Position numbers and translations under genes: made by a program | The notes under the pieces: model-generated | Told to the model about the DNA's origin: nothing | Databases searched by the model: none | Seen by the model: only the letters and a program-made list of their open reading frames with translations | Part shown: piece after piece, positions 27,019-36,348 of the stretch | Numbering within the stretch: position 1 is the first letter of the stretch | Layout of the letters: every line of letters begins with the position of its first letter | NCBI RefSeq assembly: GCF_002005165.1 | Contig: NZ_CP019699.1 | Coordinates: forward strand, 1,860,001-1,924,000 | DNA: 64,000 bases | Source: Novibacillus thermophilus | Lineage (GTDB): Bacteria > Bacillota > Bacilli > Thermoactinomycetales > Novibacillaceae | Direction of reading: 5' to 3'

Positions 27019-27573
27019 GTGGAAAGAGAGTACTATACATTGCACGTTGCGGGTGTGACACGAGAACTTCCGATTGTCCCGGTGAATGATCAGTTGCGTA
27101 TCGCGAGTTTCGTCATTTTAGGTGATACCGAGCTGGTGTGTCGGGCAGCGGAGGAATTGGTGCAGAAACTCCCACCCGTCGATGTGTTGATCACCGCCGA
27201 AGCGAAGGGCATTCCACTCGTGTTTGAAGTGTCCAGATTGCTCGGCATGAAGCACTACGTCGTCGCGAGGAAAAGTGTGAAGCCGTATATGGAAAATCCG
27301 TTGATTCACGAAGTCGTCTCCATCACAACCCAGAAGAAACAGCTCCTCTGTCTGGACAGAAAAGATGCGCTGGCCATTCAACGCCGTCGTGTGGCCATCG
27401 TGGACGATGTCATCAGCACCGGCGAATCGGTCAAGGCTTTGGAGACACTTGTGAAAAAGGCAGGGGGAGACGTCGTCACCAAGGCGTCCATCCTGGCAGA
27501 AGGGGATGCCATCCAGAGGGACGATATTGTGTATTTGGCACCGCTGCCCCTCTTTCCGGTAAAAAAAGAGTAG
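27019..27573 (+). CDS. Purine phosphoribosyltransferase-like protein (Apt-related)
   Basis: The 184-residue protein has the PRPP-binding motif VAIVDDVISTGES near residue 120 and the fold of adenine or xanthine phosphoribosyltransferases (VLITAEAKGIPLVFEVSRLLGMKHYVVARKS). It should turn an imported base and PRPP into a nucleotide. The GTG at 27019 lies eight bases after AAGGAGG. It follows the permease by about 50 bases under the same riboswitch. Apt-like sequence and a guanine-type riboswitch do not fully agree, so the base used is uncertain. Confidence 0.85.
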   Translation: MEREYYTLHVAGVTRELPIVPVNDQLRIASFVILGDTELVCRAAEELVQKLPPVDVLITAEAKGIPLVFEVSRLLGMKHYVVARKSVKPYMENPLIHEVVSITTQKKQLLCLDRKDALAIQRRRVAIVDDVISTGESVKALETLVKKAGGDVVTKASILAEGDAIQRDDIVYLAPLPLFPVKKE

Positions 27574-28015
27574 TGTATCGTCATTTCGTCGAGCAGCATT
27601 CTGGCTCATCCCTTCCGAAAGTTTAAAACCAACGGCTCTGGGATCGTCGACCGTATACATGAGGTTGACGACTAGACCGTCCTCATAGAAGACGTAGGCA
27701 AAATGGATATTGTTGACCAGAAAACGAGACGTTTCTAATGGTTTTGCCGATAACACAATATCGCGTTCCTCTTTCAAAATTCGGCTCACATAATTGAGCG
27801 TTTCCTGACTTTCACTAGCTGGTGTAACTGTAAATTTATGTTTGGATTTGTTTCTGCTGATTATCATAAGCCGTTCACAGCGGAAGATTTTAAATGCAGA
27901 AGCGGAAGTGATCGTTAACGAAGTCATCGAAAAAGCGACCGTTAGCCAATGGAAGTTTGACGACTTCATGTCATCGTCGAAAGATGCCGTGCACTATCTA
28001 TTGCGAATATAAAAA
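27574..28015. other. Gap with unrecognised coding remnants on both strands
   Basis: On the minus strand, about 27850 down to 27590, an open stretch encodes ETLNYVSRILKEERD and YVFYEDGLVVNLMYTVDDP, which looks like real protein but has no clear start or stop of its own. On the plus strand, about 27865-28011, a frame ends KILNAEAEVIVNEV, ATVSQWKFDDFMSSS and a stop at 28009-28011. I recognise neither. Both look like leftovers of lost genes. Confidence 0.3.
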
Positions 28016-28038
28016 AAAGCTGGCGATTACCAGCTTTA
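28011..28038 (-). terminator. Terminator of the arsR-AHSA1 operon
   Basis: AAAGCTGG (28016-28023) pairs with CCAGCTTT (28030-28037) around CGATTA. Read on the minus strand it is followed by eight T residues, so it ends transcripts of the AHSA1 gene. Confidence 0.85.
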
Positions 28039-28134
28039 AAATTCGACCACCGTCTCTCCCTTGACCTCTGACCAGGTTATCTCATCAAAAACGGTATAGC
28101 TTTTGGGCTTGATGTAAGGTTTCCCAGTAGTCAT

Positions 28135-28656
28135 CTATCCCAGTAAGGTCTTGTTCAAATGCTGTTCCAGACGATTCCAAGTTTCCGTGATACCTTCTAA
28201 CATGCCCATGTCCAAAACCGTCTTAAGAGCATCCGCAGACACATATTCAATTCGGTTCACGAGCTTCGTCTTGCCATTCAGATCGATGAATTCCAACGTG
28301 ACCTCGGAGGCTGGCATATTTTCGTCGATATTGCCTTCGGCATCCGAGAAATAATCGGTGTAAAGGATCTTCTCCGGCTCAACAATTTCTTTGTAAACGA
28401 CTTTACCCCAAGATTCCATACCGTAAGATTCACCTTGATTTTGGTCCATGCACTTCATGCAGAAGTGCCATATTCCGCCAGGTTGGAAATCAATGCGGCA
28501 CACTGGGAGTTCCCAACCGCTGGGGCCCCACCAATGTTTGAGATGCTCAGGGTCTTTAAACATGTTGAACACGAGTTCGCGCGGTGCATCAAAAATACGC
28601 TCCAGTATCAGAACCTTATCGTTCTCCACTCTTGAGCTTATTTCGTTATTTGACAT
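28135..28656 (-). CDS. SRPBCC/AHSA1-family protein
   Basis: This 173-residue START-like protein shows ERIFDAPRELVFNMFKDPEHLKHWWGP at the N-terminus, GGIWHFCM in the middle, and WNRLEQHL at the end, the pattern of AHSA1 domain proteins that bind hydrophobic ligands. The start follows GGAGGAGC. Pairs of an ArsR regulator and an AHSA1 protein are widespread in Bacillota; function is generally unknown. Confidence 0.92.
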   Translation of the reverse strand: MSNNEISSRVENDKVLILERIFDAPRELVFNMFKDPEHLKHWWGPSGWELPVCRIDFQPGGIWHFCMKCMDQNQGESYGMESWGKVVYKEIVEPEKILYTDYFSDAEGNIDENMPASEVTLEFIDLNGKTKLVNRIEYVSADALKTVLDMGMLEGITETWNRLEQHLNKTLLG

Positions 28657-28727
28657 GTAAGCTCCTCCATTCGATCACAGTTGCCTGTGGTGATATTGCG
28701 AGACGATTGAGATGTTCTGCTTCCAAA

Positions 28728-29054
28728 TCAATTCAACGGTTTTTTTCCCTGTATGGCCTTGAGGTAATCGTCTAATCGATCCATACGCGCCTCCCACATT
28801 CGGCGGTACGAGTCGAGCCACCGATCCAACTCTTGGAAGGGTTCAGGTCTTAGCTTGTATATCCGACGATTAGCAATGGGGTGAACATCGACAAGACCGG
28901 CGTCGCTCAATACACGAAGGTGTTTTGAAGTCTGGGGCTGATTGAGCTTTAGCTTTTCCGCAATCTTCCCTACTGGAAGCGGTTCTTCGAGAAGAAGCTC
29001 GACGATAGCAAGGCGATTCGGTTCCGCCAACGCACTAAATGTTTGCACGTTCAT
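28728..29054 (-). CDS. ArsR-family transcriptional regulator
   Basis: The 108-residue winged-helix protein begins TFSALAEPNRLAIVELLLEEPLP, with recognition helix LNQPQTSKHLRVLSDAGLV and the wing ANRRIYKL. It lacks the metal-binding ELCVCDL motif of ArsR/SmtB metal sensors, so it probably does not sense metals. GGGGAG precedes the ATG. It is first in a two-gene operon with the AHSA1 protein. Confidence 0.93.
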   Translation of the reverse strand: MNVQTFSALAEPNRLAIVELLLEEPLPVGKIAEKLKLNQPQTSKHLRVLSDAGLVDVHPIANRRIYKLRPEPFQELDRWLDSYRRMWEARMDRLDDYLKAIQGKKPLN

Positions 29055-29142
29055 CTTGAATCACTCCCCGCTATGTACCTTTTTTAACATCAAAAAGCAC
29101 ATGTAGCTACATCGTGAAGGTCACCTCCAGTTTCCCAAAATT

Positions 29143-29171
29143 ACAATAATTCTGTCGTATCTAGTTGTCAA
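29143..29171 (-). promoter_or_regulatory. Sigma-A promoter of the arsR-AHSA1 operon
   Basis: On the minus strand TTGACA (29171-29166) and TATTGT (29148-29143) are 17 bases apart, about 90 bases before the ArsR start codon. Confidence 0.65.
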
Positions 29172-29355
29172 CATGATTATTCCATATTAGGAATATTCTT
29201 GTCAAGTAATATTTAAGATTTTTTCGACTGGCTGACTAAAGAAGTCATTTTCAGAAGGTAGGCTCTAACGAACAAGCGAAAGGCAGTTGACACTGCGACC
29301 CCCAGAGATCCTGTCAGCCTTCCCGTTTTTCGCTCGATCGAAAGACTTGAAAAAT

Positions 29356-29427
29356 ATGGTGATTTTCGGCATTGTCGTAACCGTCGCGATTGTTTGTTTT
29401 GTCATTGTTAGAAGTTTGTTCATATAA
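29356..29427 (+). other. 23-codon hydrophobic open frame, probably a gene remnant
   Basis: ATG 29356 encodes VIFGIVVTVAIVCFVIVRSLFI, one membrane helix. The frame stays open upstream for about a dozen codons (PFFARSKDLKN), suggesting the tail of a lost membrane protein. No ribosome site is seen. It sits just before the serine hydrolase gene. Confidence 0.3.
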
Positions 29428-29455
29428 ACGTTGGGTAAAAAGGGGGGTATGAGGT

Positions 29456-30241
29456 TTGAGCATACTCCATTTAGAAAAACGCATCTGTGAAACGATTAAA
29501 GACTATCGCGACCGCTTTTTCATTGCCATAAGCACCGATGAAGGGACGATACAGTTAAACGCCGATCGACAGGTGAGGGCAGCCAGCGTTGTCAAAGTTC
29601 CGATCATGATCGAGGCTTTTCGGCAAGTGGAAGCAGGGAGTGTGGAGCTTGACCAACCAATTGATATTGACGAAGGGAGTAAAGTCGGCGGTTGCGGTGT
29701 GATCAAATATTTAACCCGTTCAAACAGGTTTACATTTAGGAATTTATTGGAACTCATGGTTATCGTATCGGACAATACAGCGGCGAATCTCGTACTGGAC
29801 AAAGTCGGCGTGAATTCCGTGAACCAGCTTTTCGAACAGTTGGGGTGTCGCAACACTCAAATTGAGAGAAAGTTTATGGATGCTGAAGCGATTGAAGCCG
29901 GCCGCGATAACTACACGAGTGCGAGCGATATGGTAACCCTTTTAAAAATTATTGGGGAAACAAATGCGTTGATCACCCAGTCGAGCCGGTCTCAAATGTT
30001 AGAAATCCTCAGCCGCCAACAGTTCCGGCAAAAATTGCCGTGTTATAGCGATCCGGACTCAGGAGTTCGTTTCTACAATAAAACCGGTGAGATACCGGGC
30101 GTTGAGCATGACGTAGCCATTGTTCAAAGGGGAAAGGCTCGTATTTACGCTGCCGTGTTGACCCAAGGCTGGCAAAACAATGGTATGGCACAACGATACC
30201 TCGCTGAGATCGGGAAACATCTCATAGCTTACATGTCGTGA
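29456..30241 (+). CDS. Cytoplasmic serine hydrolase of the class A beta-lactamase fold
   Basis: The 261-residue protein has the three penicillin-recognising motifs: SxxK as ASVVKVPI (near residue 44), SDN as VSDNTAANL (about 103) and KTG as YNKTGEIPG (about 206). It has no signal peptide, unlike true beta-lactamases, so it more likely acts on a cytoplasmic peptide or muropeptide. The TTG start at 29456 follows a G-rich stretch. It lies upstream of a regulator-epimerase fusion, consistent with a murein-peptide recycling locus. Confidence 0.85.
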   Translation: MSILHLEKRICETIKDYRDRFFIAISTDEGTIQLNADRQVRAASVVKVPIMIEAFRQVEAGSVELDQPIDIDEGSKVGGCGVIKYLTRSNRFTFRNLLELMVIVSDNTAANLVLDKVGVNSVNQLFEQLGCRNTQIERKFMDAEAIEAGRDNYTSASDMVTLLKIIGETNALITQSSRSQMLEILSRQQFRQKLPCYSDPDSGVRFYNKTGEIPGVEHDVAIVQRGKARIYAAVLTQGWQNNGMAQRYLAEIGKHLIAYMS

Positions 30242-30259
30242 CAAAGGGAGTATCCGAAA

Positions 30260-31522
30260 ATGAAGATTCATATCGCACTGTTCGGCTTGGAGCAATCTGT
30301 GAATCGGATGATCCAGTTTGCCGAAGGAAAAGGAGATATCGAAATTGTCCCTTTTGTATACCGTCAAGCGGAAGAAGCTAAAGAACTGCTTTCACAAGCT
30401 TATATGTGTGATGTGTTTCTGTTTACCGGACCACTCCCGTATTTGTACGCAAAAGAGGAAATAGAAAAAAAACGTTTGCCGGCCGTACACGTGTCTTTTG
30501 ATGAGTTTATGGTATCGACTGCGCTGTTCCGACTAAAGAACGAAGATGGTCGGGACTTAGACAGGATGTCCATCGACATTATGGACGAAGACACGATAAG
30601 GGCAGTTTTGACCGAACTCGAAATAAGCGATCGAGACATCTACACGTACGGTTACGGACAAGAAAAGGCGTTTGATGTTAACCGTTTGATTGAATTTCAC
30701 CTGACCAAGTGGAAAGAGAAAAAAATCGATTTTGTCTTTACTTCGATTGGCGAATGGAAAATATCACTTTATGCAGCAAAGACGAGAAGACACGCGGTCC
30801 TCGAGGTCATCACGGAAGACGGTGTCCGGGGCTTCGGAGAAGCGTCTCCGTCGCCGGCTTTCATGGGAGAGACAGCCGATACAGTGAAGCTTGTGACGGA
30901 TCTGTATTTGGCCCCGGCAGTGGTCGGTTTGCCAGTCAGTGCGTTAAGCTTGATTCACGAGCGGATGAATCAGGCGATTTACGGCAACAGTGCAGCGAAG
31001 TCTGCTCTAGATATTGCTGTTCACGATGCATGGGGGAAAACGGTGAAACAGCCGGTTTACGAATTAGTGGGTGGTCTGTATCGCAAAAAGGTGCCGCTGA
31101 CATACGTGGTGGGCATGAAAAACACCAAGAACGCCTACGATGAAGCGATGAAGCGCATCGATGAAGGGTTCAATGTGATCAAAATCAAAGTGGGGCAAGA
31201 TCCGAAGAGAGATGTCGAACTAGTCAACTTAATTCGCAAGGCTGTCGACGACTCCGGGAAAGACGTTAAGATCCGTCTGGATGCTAACCAAGGTTACGAT
31301 GTACCAACGGCCATACGGGTGATCAGAGAGTTGGAAGAGGACGGGGAATTGGAATCAGTCGAACAGCCAGTCAGAAAGTGGAATGTGTTCGGATTAAAAG
31401 AGATTTGCGAGAAAGTGAAAACTCCTTTGATGATTGATGAGACAGTCTTCGGACTAGAAGATGTGACAAATGCCATCAAGATTGGGATTGCAGACATTAT
31501 CAACCCTGAATTATTCATATAG
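30260..31522 (+). pseudogene. Chimeric ORF: regulator N-terminus fused to a truncated dipeptide epimerase
   Basis: Residues 1 to about 157 (ALFGLEQSVNRMIQF, VFLFTGPLPYLYAKEEIEKKRLPA in pieces, KIDFVFTSIG) resemble the sensor part of a Bacillales transcription regulator. Residues from about 158 are an enolase-superfamily epimerase (GFGEASPSPAFMGET, KSALDIAVHDAWG, VIKIKVGQ with the first catalytic lysines, RLDANQGY, SVEQPV, MIDETVFG). The epimerase lacks its first 20-odd residues and ends at ADIINPELFI, where the last five residues come from the IS terminal repeat. The second catalytic lysine is gone, so activity is unlikely. It probably arose by in-frame deletion followed by IS insertion. Confidence 0.75.
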
Positions 31523-33216
31523 CTGAACTTAAAATATCAAAAAGCGCGTCATACCAGGCCATTAAAAGCATTCCACCTTTTCACCCAATGGGTGAAAAAT
31601 AGAAATGGAGCCCAACCTTTGGTATTGTAAAAGTGACCAAAACCAATACAAACCAAGGAGGCTCCCTTATGCATAGTGTAAACGAGCAGACCATGCATTT
31701 CAACAAAAGTGTGAAAGTCAATTTTGAAGGTGGAAAACCTGACCTCAGATGCCGGTTGGTTACTGTATAAAGAATTTGATGAAAAAATCGGGCTCAGTCA
31801 AGCGATCACGGATCACCTCAATGTGAATGATCCAAACCGTCATCACATCCATTTTAACGATGACGTCATCATCCAAAAGATCTATCAGCACATTGCCGGG
31901 TATCATGCGGATGATCATGCCGATGAATTACGTCATGAACCTGTGTTGACCACCATTTTGGGTAAAGAAGTCCTGGCTTCTCAACCGACCATTTCCCGGC
32001 TAAATCAGAAATTGGATAAGGAAACGATGAAGCAGTTGCAATCGGTCAATTCACTGATGCAAAAACGAGTCGATATCATCCAACCCAAGGAAAACATCAT
32101 GATGGATCTGGACTCGACCAACTTGGCCACCTATGGTGAACAGCATGGATCCGCCTTTAACACGCATTATCAAGCCCAGGGTTACCATCCCCTGATGATG
32201 TTTGATGGACTGACTGGAGATTGTCTCAAAGCAGAACTGCGCGCTGGTCATGTGTACACATCCCGGCAAGTCGTCCGCTTTGTCGGCCCTGAAATCAAGC
32301 GATATCGGAAGCAAAGTCCATGGGCAACGCTATGCATACGCGGGGACAGCGGTTTTGCCATCCCGGCTCTCTATCAATTGGCGGAAACACATGATGTCCA
32401 CTATGTGATCCGCTTAAAAGCAAACAACGTGTTGAAACAAAAAGCACAGCCATTTGAAGATGAACTCTGGAAACAGTTTGATCTGAACACGACAGAAGCC
32501 AAGGTGTTTTACACATCATTTGACTACCAGGCACGTGCTTGGGATAAGCCGCGTCGTGTGGTGGTCAAGATGGAGAAACCGGAAGGTGAGCTTTTCTTCA
32601 CCTACACCTTCATCGTGACCAACATGGGGCTCTCACCCAAAAACATCGTCAAGCTTTATGCGAACCGTGGCACGATGGAAAACTTTATCAAAGAAGCCAA
32701 GAACGGCTTTGCTTTCGATCAGATGAGCAGTCCATCGTTTTACAGCAACGCCACAAAGCTGCAACTCATGGTGCTCGCCTATAACTTCAACAACTGGTTT
32801 CGTCGACTGTGTCTACCCAGAACGATGAACAAAAATCGTATCGACAACATCCGTTTGAAGTTGCTTAAGATCGCGGGAAAGCTGGTTCGTTCAGGCAGAT
32901 ATCTGACATTTAAACTGTGCAGCAGTTGTCTGTATCAAAAGGCTTATTGGCAGACTTTACGAACCATCCATCACCTCCCACGGTTTGGTTGAATGAGATG
33001 ATATTAGAAAAGTCAATCTCATAGCATTCACATTGACCACAGGATCAGTGTGCCCTTTTACAGCCGATTTTGAAAGCTAGCGTATGACTTCCTGCTGTTT
33101 TTCCAGTAGATTAGGTAATATATTTGAGAAAACATCTAGGGAAACCAAAAACTTACAAAAATCAGGCTTGAAACTGGTTTTTAAAACATTTGAGACGCGG
33201 TTATGAATAATTCAGG
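31505..33216 (+). mobile_element. IS1380-family insertion sequence
   Basis: A 1712-bp element is bounded by perfect 15-bp terminal inverted repeats, CCTGAATTATTCATA at 31505-31519 and TATGAATAATTCAGG at 33202-33216. It contains one transposase gene. Size and repeat sequence fit IS1380. The flanks (TCAAC on the left, ATATT on the right) show no target duplication, and the interrupted epimerase gene does not continue on the right, so a deletion next to the element is likely. Confidence 0.88.
31669..32992 (+). pseudogene. IS1380-family transposase, frameshifted near the start
   Basis: ATG 31669 follows AAGGAGG and encodes HSVNEQTMHFNKSVKVNFEGG; the frame then changes within the A4 run near 31733-31736. 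The rest reads NLTSDAGWLLYKEFDEKIGL through a DDE transposase to 32992, with DLDSTN, RGDSGF and the YANRGTMENFIKEAK motif typical of IS1380. One extra A explains the shift. If real, the element cannot move by itself; a downstream TTG (31724) without a ribosome site is an unlikely start. Confidence 0.85.
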
Positions 33217-33278
33217 ATATTGTAAGCTGTGAAAGGGTCAAAGAAAATCAAGATTGTTAAATCGTTTTAGAGTAAAAA

Positions 33279-33301
33279 GGGGGATGACCCCCCCATTTTT
33301 T
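33279..33301. terminator. Bidirectional terminator right of the IS
   Basis: GGGGG (33279-33283) pairs with CCCCC (33288-33292) around ATGA, followed by CCATTTTTT on the plus strand and CCCCCTTTTT on the minus strand. It ends the symporter operon on the minus strand and perhaps once ended the lost peptide locus on the plus strand. Confidence 0.8.
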
Positions 33302-33342
33302 ATTAACCATTTCCATTTCCAATCAAACATTAGCTATAAAAT

Positions 33343-34833
33343 CTAATACAACTCAATCACTTCCTTTGACCGTTTGAAGTCCGCTTCCGAAACATTTAAT
33401 ATAAAACTTCCGACGACGCAGATGAGGACGTTCAGCAATAACCCCCACGTCCCGCTGTGTATCCCGAAAGGGCTGACGCCGACGATAGCCATCGTCGATG
33501 CAGTCAGAGCGCCGGCAAGCATCCCGGCAAAAACCGCCGCTCTGTGCAAGCGTGGCCAATAAAGGCCGAGAATAAAGGCGGGTGCTATTTGAATCAGCAG
33601 TTCAAACTTCAATACGAAGATTTGGTAAAGGGTTCCGGGCGGGTTCCAGGCAATGATTAATAAAAGTCCTACAGCCACGATTCCGGCCAATTTTCCGACC
33701 AGAATTTTCTTCTTTTCGGGTGCATGTTTGTGAATGAATCTGCCGTACAGGTCTTTTGAAATAATCGAGGAAAAGGCAAGCAGTGCGGAGTCAGCGGTCG
33801 AAATGATGGCCGCAATAATACCGCCGAACAAAATGACCATTGCCCAATAAAAAATCACATGTTCACCTGCAATCGTACTGGCCATCATTCCGACTAATTG
33901 TTCCGAATCTGCTGTGTCCAGGTTCGGAAATGCACTAATGCCGATAATCCCCACCAAAAACACGAGGCCGGATGTGATAAACGGAACCCACGCCATTTGC
34001 ATGAGCGATCTTTTTAGTGTCCGTTCACTCTTTGCCGAAAAAATTCTTTGAATCGCGTGAGGGTAGACTGCAGCACCTATTCCGACTAGTAATAAGAAAC
34101 TAAACCAATTCATAATGCCGGCTCCGTCCGGGACCCCCAGCTTTTCCGGCGAATACGTTTCCATGTATGCAGCGGAAGAAGGAAGTCCTCCAAAATAGAC
34201 AATGGATCCGATCAGCAAGATAAACACCCCGGCCAGGAGGGCGATTCCCTGCATCACGTCCGTATAAGCGACAGATCTCATGCCGCCCAGCCAGCTGTAG
34301 ATGAGCATAATGACAATGAAAAACACGACGGCGACCTGATAAGGGATTGTTCCGCCTGTCAGTCCGGCGACACCGTGCCCGATGGCCACGAGCTGTTCTA
34401 ATAAATAGTTGCCTAACCCGTAAATCATGAGGACGACCGCTAGAATGGTAACGGCTTTAGACCGAAAACGCTGTTCCAACCAGTCGGCAGGTGTCACGAA
34501 TTTAAATTTTTTGCTCAATACGTACAATCTGGGGGCGAAAAGCAAGTACCCCGCAATAATGAGGATGAAAAATGTGATGGACTGAATCCACGCGTATCCT
34601 AACCGGTAAGCGTTCGGTGCATAGCCGATAATCGTATTCCCGCTGTATTGGGTGGCATAAAAGGTGAAAAACAGCACCATGATCCCAAGCCCCCGGCCGC
34701 CGAGGTAATATTCGTCAAGGCTTTGGTGGATACCTTTGTTTCGGAAGTATGTGAGAAACCCGATCCCGAGCATGATCAACCCGTAGATGGCCATGATGAG
34801 TATTCCCGACCACCCCGAGAACGTCAAGTTCAT
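33343..34833 (-). CDS. Sodium:solute symporter (SSS family)
   Basis: The 496-residue, about 13-helix carrier has the SSS pattern: YYLGGRGLGIMVLFFTFYATQYSGNTIIGYAPNAYRLGYAW in pieces near the start, PADWLEQRF, YSWLGGMRSVAYTDVMQG, and the sodium-site helix AAIISTADSALLAFSSIISKDLY. It resembles the pantothenate/monocarboxylate branch. The substrate cannot be told. It forms a two-gene operon with the small membrane protein upstream. Confidence 0.9.
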   Translation of the reverse strand: MNLTFSGWSGILIMAIYGLIMLGIGFLTYFRNKGIHQSLDEYYLGGRGLGIMVLFFTFYATQYSGNTIIGYAPNAYRLGYAWIQSITFFILIIAGYLLFAPRLYVLSKKFKFVTPADWLEQRFRSKAVTILAVVLMIYGLGNYLLEQLVAIGHGVAGLTGGTIPYQVAVVFFIVIMLIYSWLGGMRSVAYTDVMQGIALLAGVFILLIGSIVYFGGLPSSAAYMETYSPEKLGVPDGAGIMNWFSFLLLVGIGAAVYPHAIQRIFSAKSERTLKRSLMQMAWVPFITSGLVFLVGIIGISAFPNLDTADSEQLVGMMASTIAGEHVIFYWAMVILFGGIIAAIISTADSALLAFSSIISKDLYGRFIHKHAPEKKKILVGKLAGIVAVGLLLIIAWNPPGTLYQIFVLKFELLIQIAPAFILGLYWPRLHRAAVFAGMLAGALTASTMAIVGVSPFGIHSGTWGLLLNVLICVVGSFILNVSEADFKRSKEVIELY

Positions 34834-34836
34834 ATT

Positions 34837-35082
34837 CTACTCATCCTCCTTCACGTGGGAGGCTTCTTCTTCCATGTGCCATTCGTACTTTAGAACGTAA
34901 GTTAAAAAAGCCGATAAAGCGATGGATACCGCTATAATAAAAAGGGCCCAGTAAGGGATGCCGAAAATTAAAGGCTGATACGAACCTTGGGGAAAGTACC
35001 ACGGAACACTTAAAAGAAATATCAGGCCGAGTACCATCCATATTTTTACATTTTTGATCGGCTCTTTAATTGGTTTGTTCAT
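34837..35082 (-). CDS. Small membrane subunit of the SSS transporter (DUF3311/DUF997-like)
   Basis: This 81-residue protein has two membrane helices (about 14-30 and 42-66) and the pattern PWYFPQGSYQPLIFGIPYWALF found in short proteins encoded next to SSS symporters. The start ATG 35082 follows AGGAGGT, and the stop is three bases before the symporter start region. A stabilising or regulatory role for the symporter is inferred from the pairing. Confidence 0.8.
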   Translation of the reverse strand: MNKPIKEPIKNVKIWMVLGLIFLLSVPWYFPQGSYQPLIFGIPYWALFIIAVSIALSAFLTYVLKYEWHMEEEASHVKEDE

Positions 35083-35271
35083 TTAGATACCTCCTGTCTG
35101 TTCTGGATTAATAATTCGACGTCAAAACGCAATGGCCTTCTTTTGGGAGGTAAATTTTTCGCTTCTCTTTATAGACTAATTCTTGCTGGGCACTGTTCGT
35201 CAACGGCGATTTTTTTATATAATCAGAATAGAGATGCGGCGGTGAGAAAAAAGGAAGGAGTTGAAGCATCC

Positions 35272-36216
35272 GTGAAGTACCGAAAACTGGGAAGATCCGG
35301 GTTGAAGGTGAGTGAAATCAGTCTGGGGAGCTGGTTGACGTACGGAAAGTCAGTCGAGGACGACACAGCGGAACAGATCATACACAGGGCGTATGAGCTA
35401 GGCATTAACTTTTTTGATTCGGCAAACGTGTATGAGCGGGGTGAAGGCGAACGGGTCATGGCGGAAGCACTGAAAAGCTACCCCCGCGAATCATACGTGA
35501 TCACGACAAAAGCGTACTTTCCGGTGGGAGAGGGACCGAACGACCGCGGGCTGTCGCGGAAGCACATTTTTGAGCAGGTACATAAGAGTCTGAAAAACAT
35601 GAAACTGGACTATATCGACATTTTTTACTGCCATCGTTACGATCCGGATACTCCTGTCGAGGAAACGTTGCGCGCGATCGATGACCTGATCCGTCAGGGA
35701 AAAATTTTGTACGCTGGCGTAAGCGAGTGGACTGCAGCCCAACTGGAAGAGGCCGCTCGCGTAGCCGACAAGTTCTTGCTGGATCGCATTGTTGTTCATC
35801 AGCCGCAGTACAATCTGTTAAACCGGCGGATCGAAAAAGAAGTCATTCCGGTGAGTGAAAAGCTGGGCATTTCGCAAGTGGTCTTCTCTCCTTTGGCACA
35901 GGGTGTGTTAACCGGCAAATATGCCGGCGGAAAAATCCCGTCCGACAGCCGCGCCGCCAATAAGGAGATCAATGTATTCATGAAGAACGTGATCAGCGAA
36001 GACCATTTGAGCAAGGTCGACAAACTGCGTGTATTAGCCGAGGCAAACGGGCTCACTTTACCGGAGCTTGCACTGGCGTGGGTGTTGCGCCAGCCGAATG
36101 TGGCCAGTGCGCTCGTCGGCGCCAGCCGAGTGGAGCAGATTGAAGCCAATGTCCGAGCGGTCGATGTGGAACTCCGTGACGATATGTTGGAAAAGATTGA
36201 CGAGATTCTTGGATGA
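35272..36216 (+). CDS. Aldo/keto reductase (voltage-gated K+ channel beta-subunit-like)
   Basis: From GTG 35272 the 314-residue protein shows KYRKLGRSGLKVSEISLGSW, the catalytic aspartate and tyrosine in FDSANVYERGEGE, lysine in ITTKAYF, histidine in FYCHRYDPDTP, and the NADPH-binding end LVGASRVEQIEANV. It belongs to the AKR group with YghZ and the Kv-beta subunits that reduce aldehydes with NADPH. GGAAGGAG lies 11 bases before the GTG. The open frame extends upstream to 35143 but that part is not conserved in type. The natural substrate is unknown. Confidence 0.9.
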   Translation: MKYRKLGRSGLKVSEISLGSWLTYGKSVEDDTAEQIIHRAYELGINFFDSANVYERGEGERVMAEALKSYPRESYVITTKAYFPVGEGPNDRGLSRKHIFEQVHKSLKNMKLDYIDIFYCHRYDPDTPVEETLRAIDDLIRQGKILYAGVSEWTAAQLEEAARVADKFLLDRIVVHQPQYNLLNRRIEKEVIPVSEKLGISQVVFSPLAQGVLTGKYAGGKIPSDSRAANKEINVFMKNVISEDHLSKVDKLRVLAEANGLTLPELALAWVLRQPNVASALVGASRVEQIEANVRAVDVELRDDMLEKIDEILG

Positions 36217-36300
36217 CATATGCCGCTTGGGGGAAAACATTTGCCGGCAGACTCGTGTCTGCGAGTGAACCGAGTCTCCCGGAGAGACGGCGGTAACCAT

Positions 36301-36328
36301 GCCCCCCCTGTAACAGCAGGGGGCTTTA
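36301..36328 (+). terminator. Terminator after the aldo/keto reductase gene
   Basis: CCCCCTG (36304-36310) pairs with CAGGGGG (36317-36323) around TAACAG, followed by CTTTATG. The T run is short. Confidence 0.65.
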
Positions 36329-36348
36329 TGTAGGAGGCATGGAGCTGT

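Noticed and set aside
27118-27969. Long minus-strand open frame of 283 codons
   Set aside because: Most of it is antisense to the phosphoribosyltransferase gene, which has clear motifs and a ribosome site; only the part beyond 27590 could be a separate remnant.
29456-30241. Beta-lactamase resistance gene
   Set aside because: The class A motifs are present, but there is no signal peptide and the neighbours suggest peptide metabolism, so a resistance role is not supported.
31500-33221. Target-site duplication of the IS1380 element
   Set aside because: Flanking bases TCAAC and ATATT do not match, even when shifted by a few positions.
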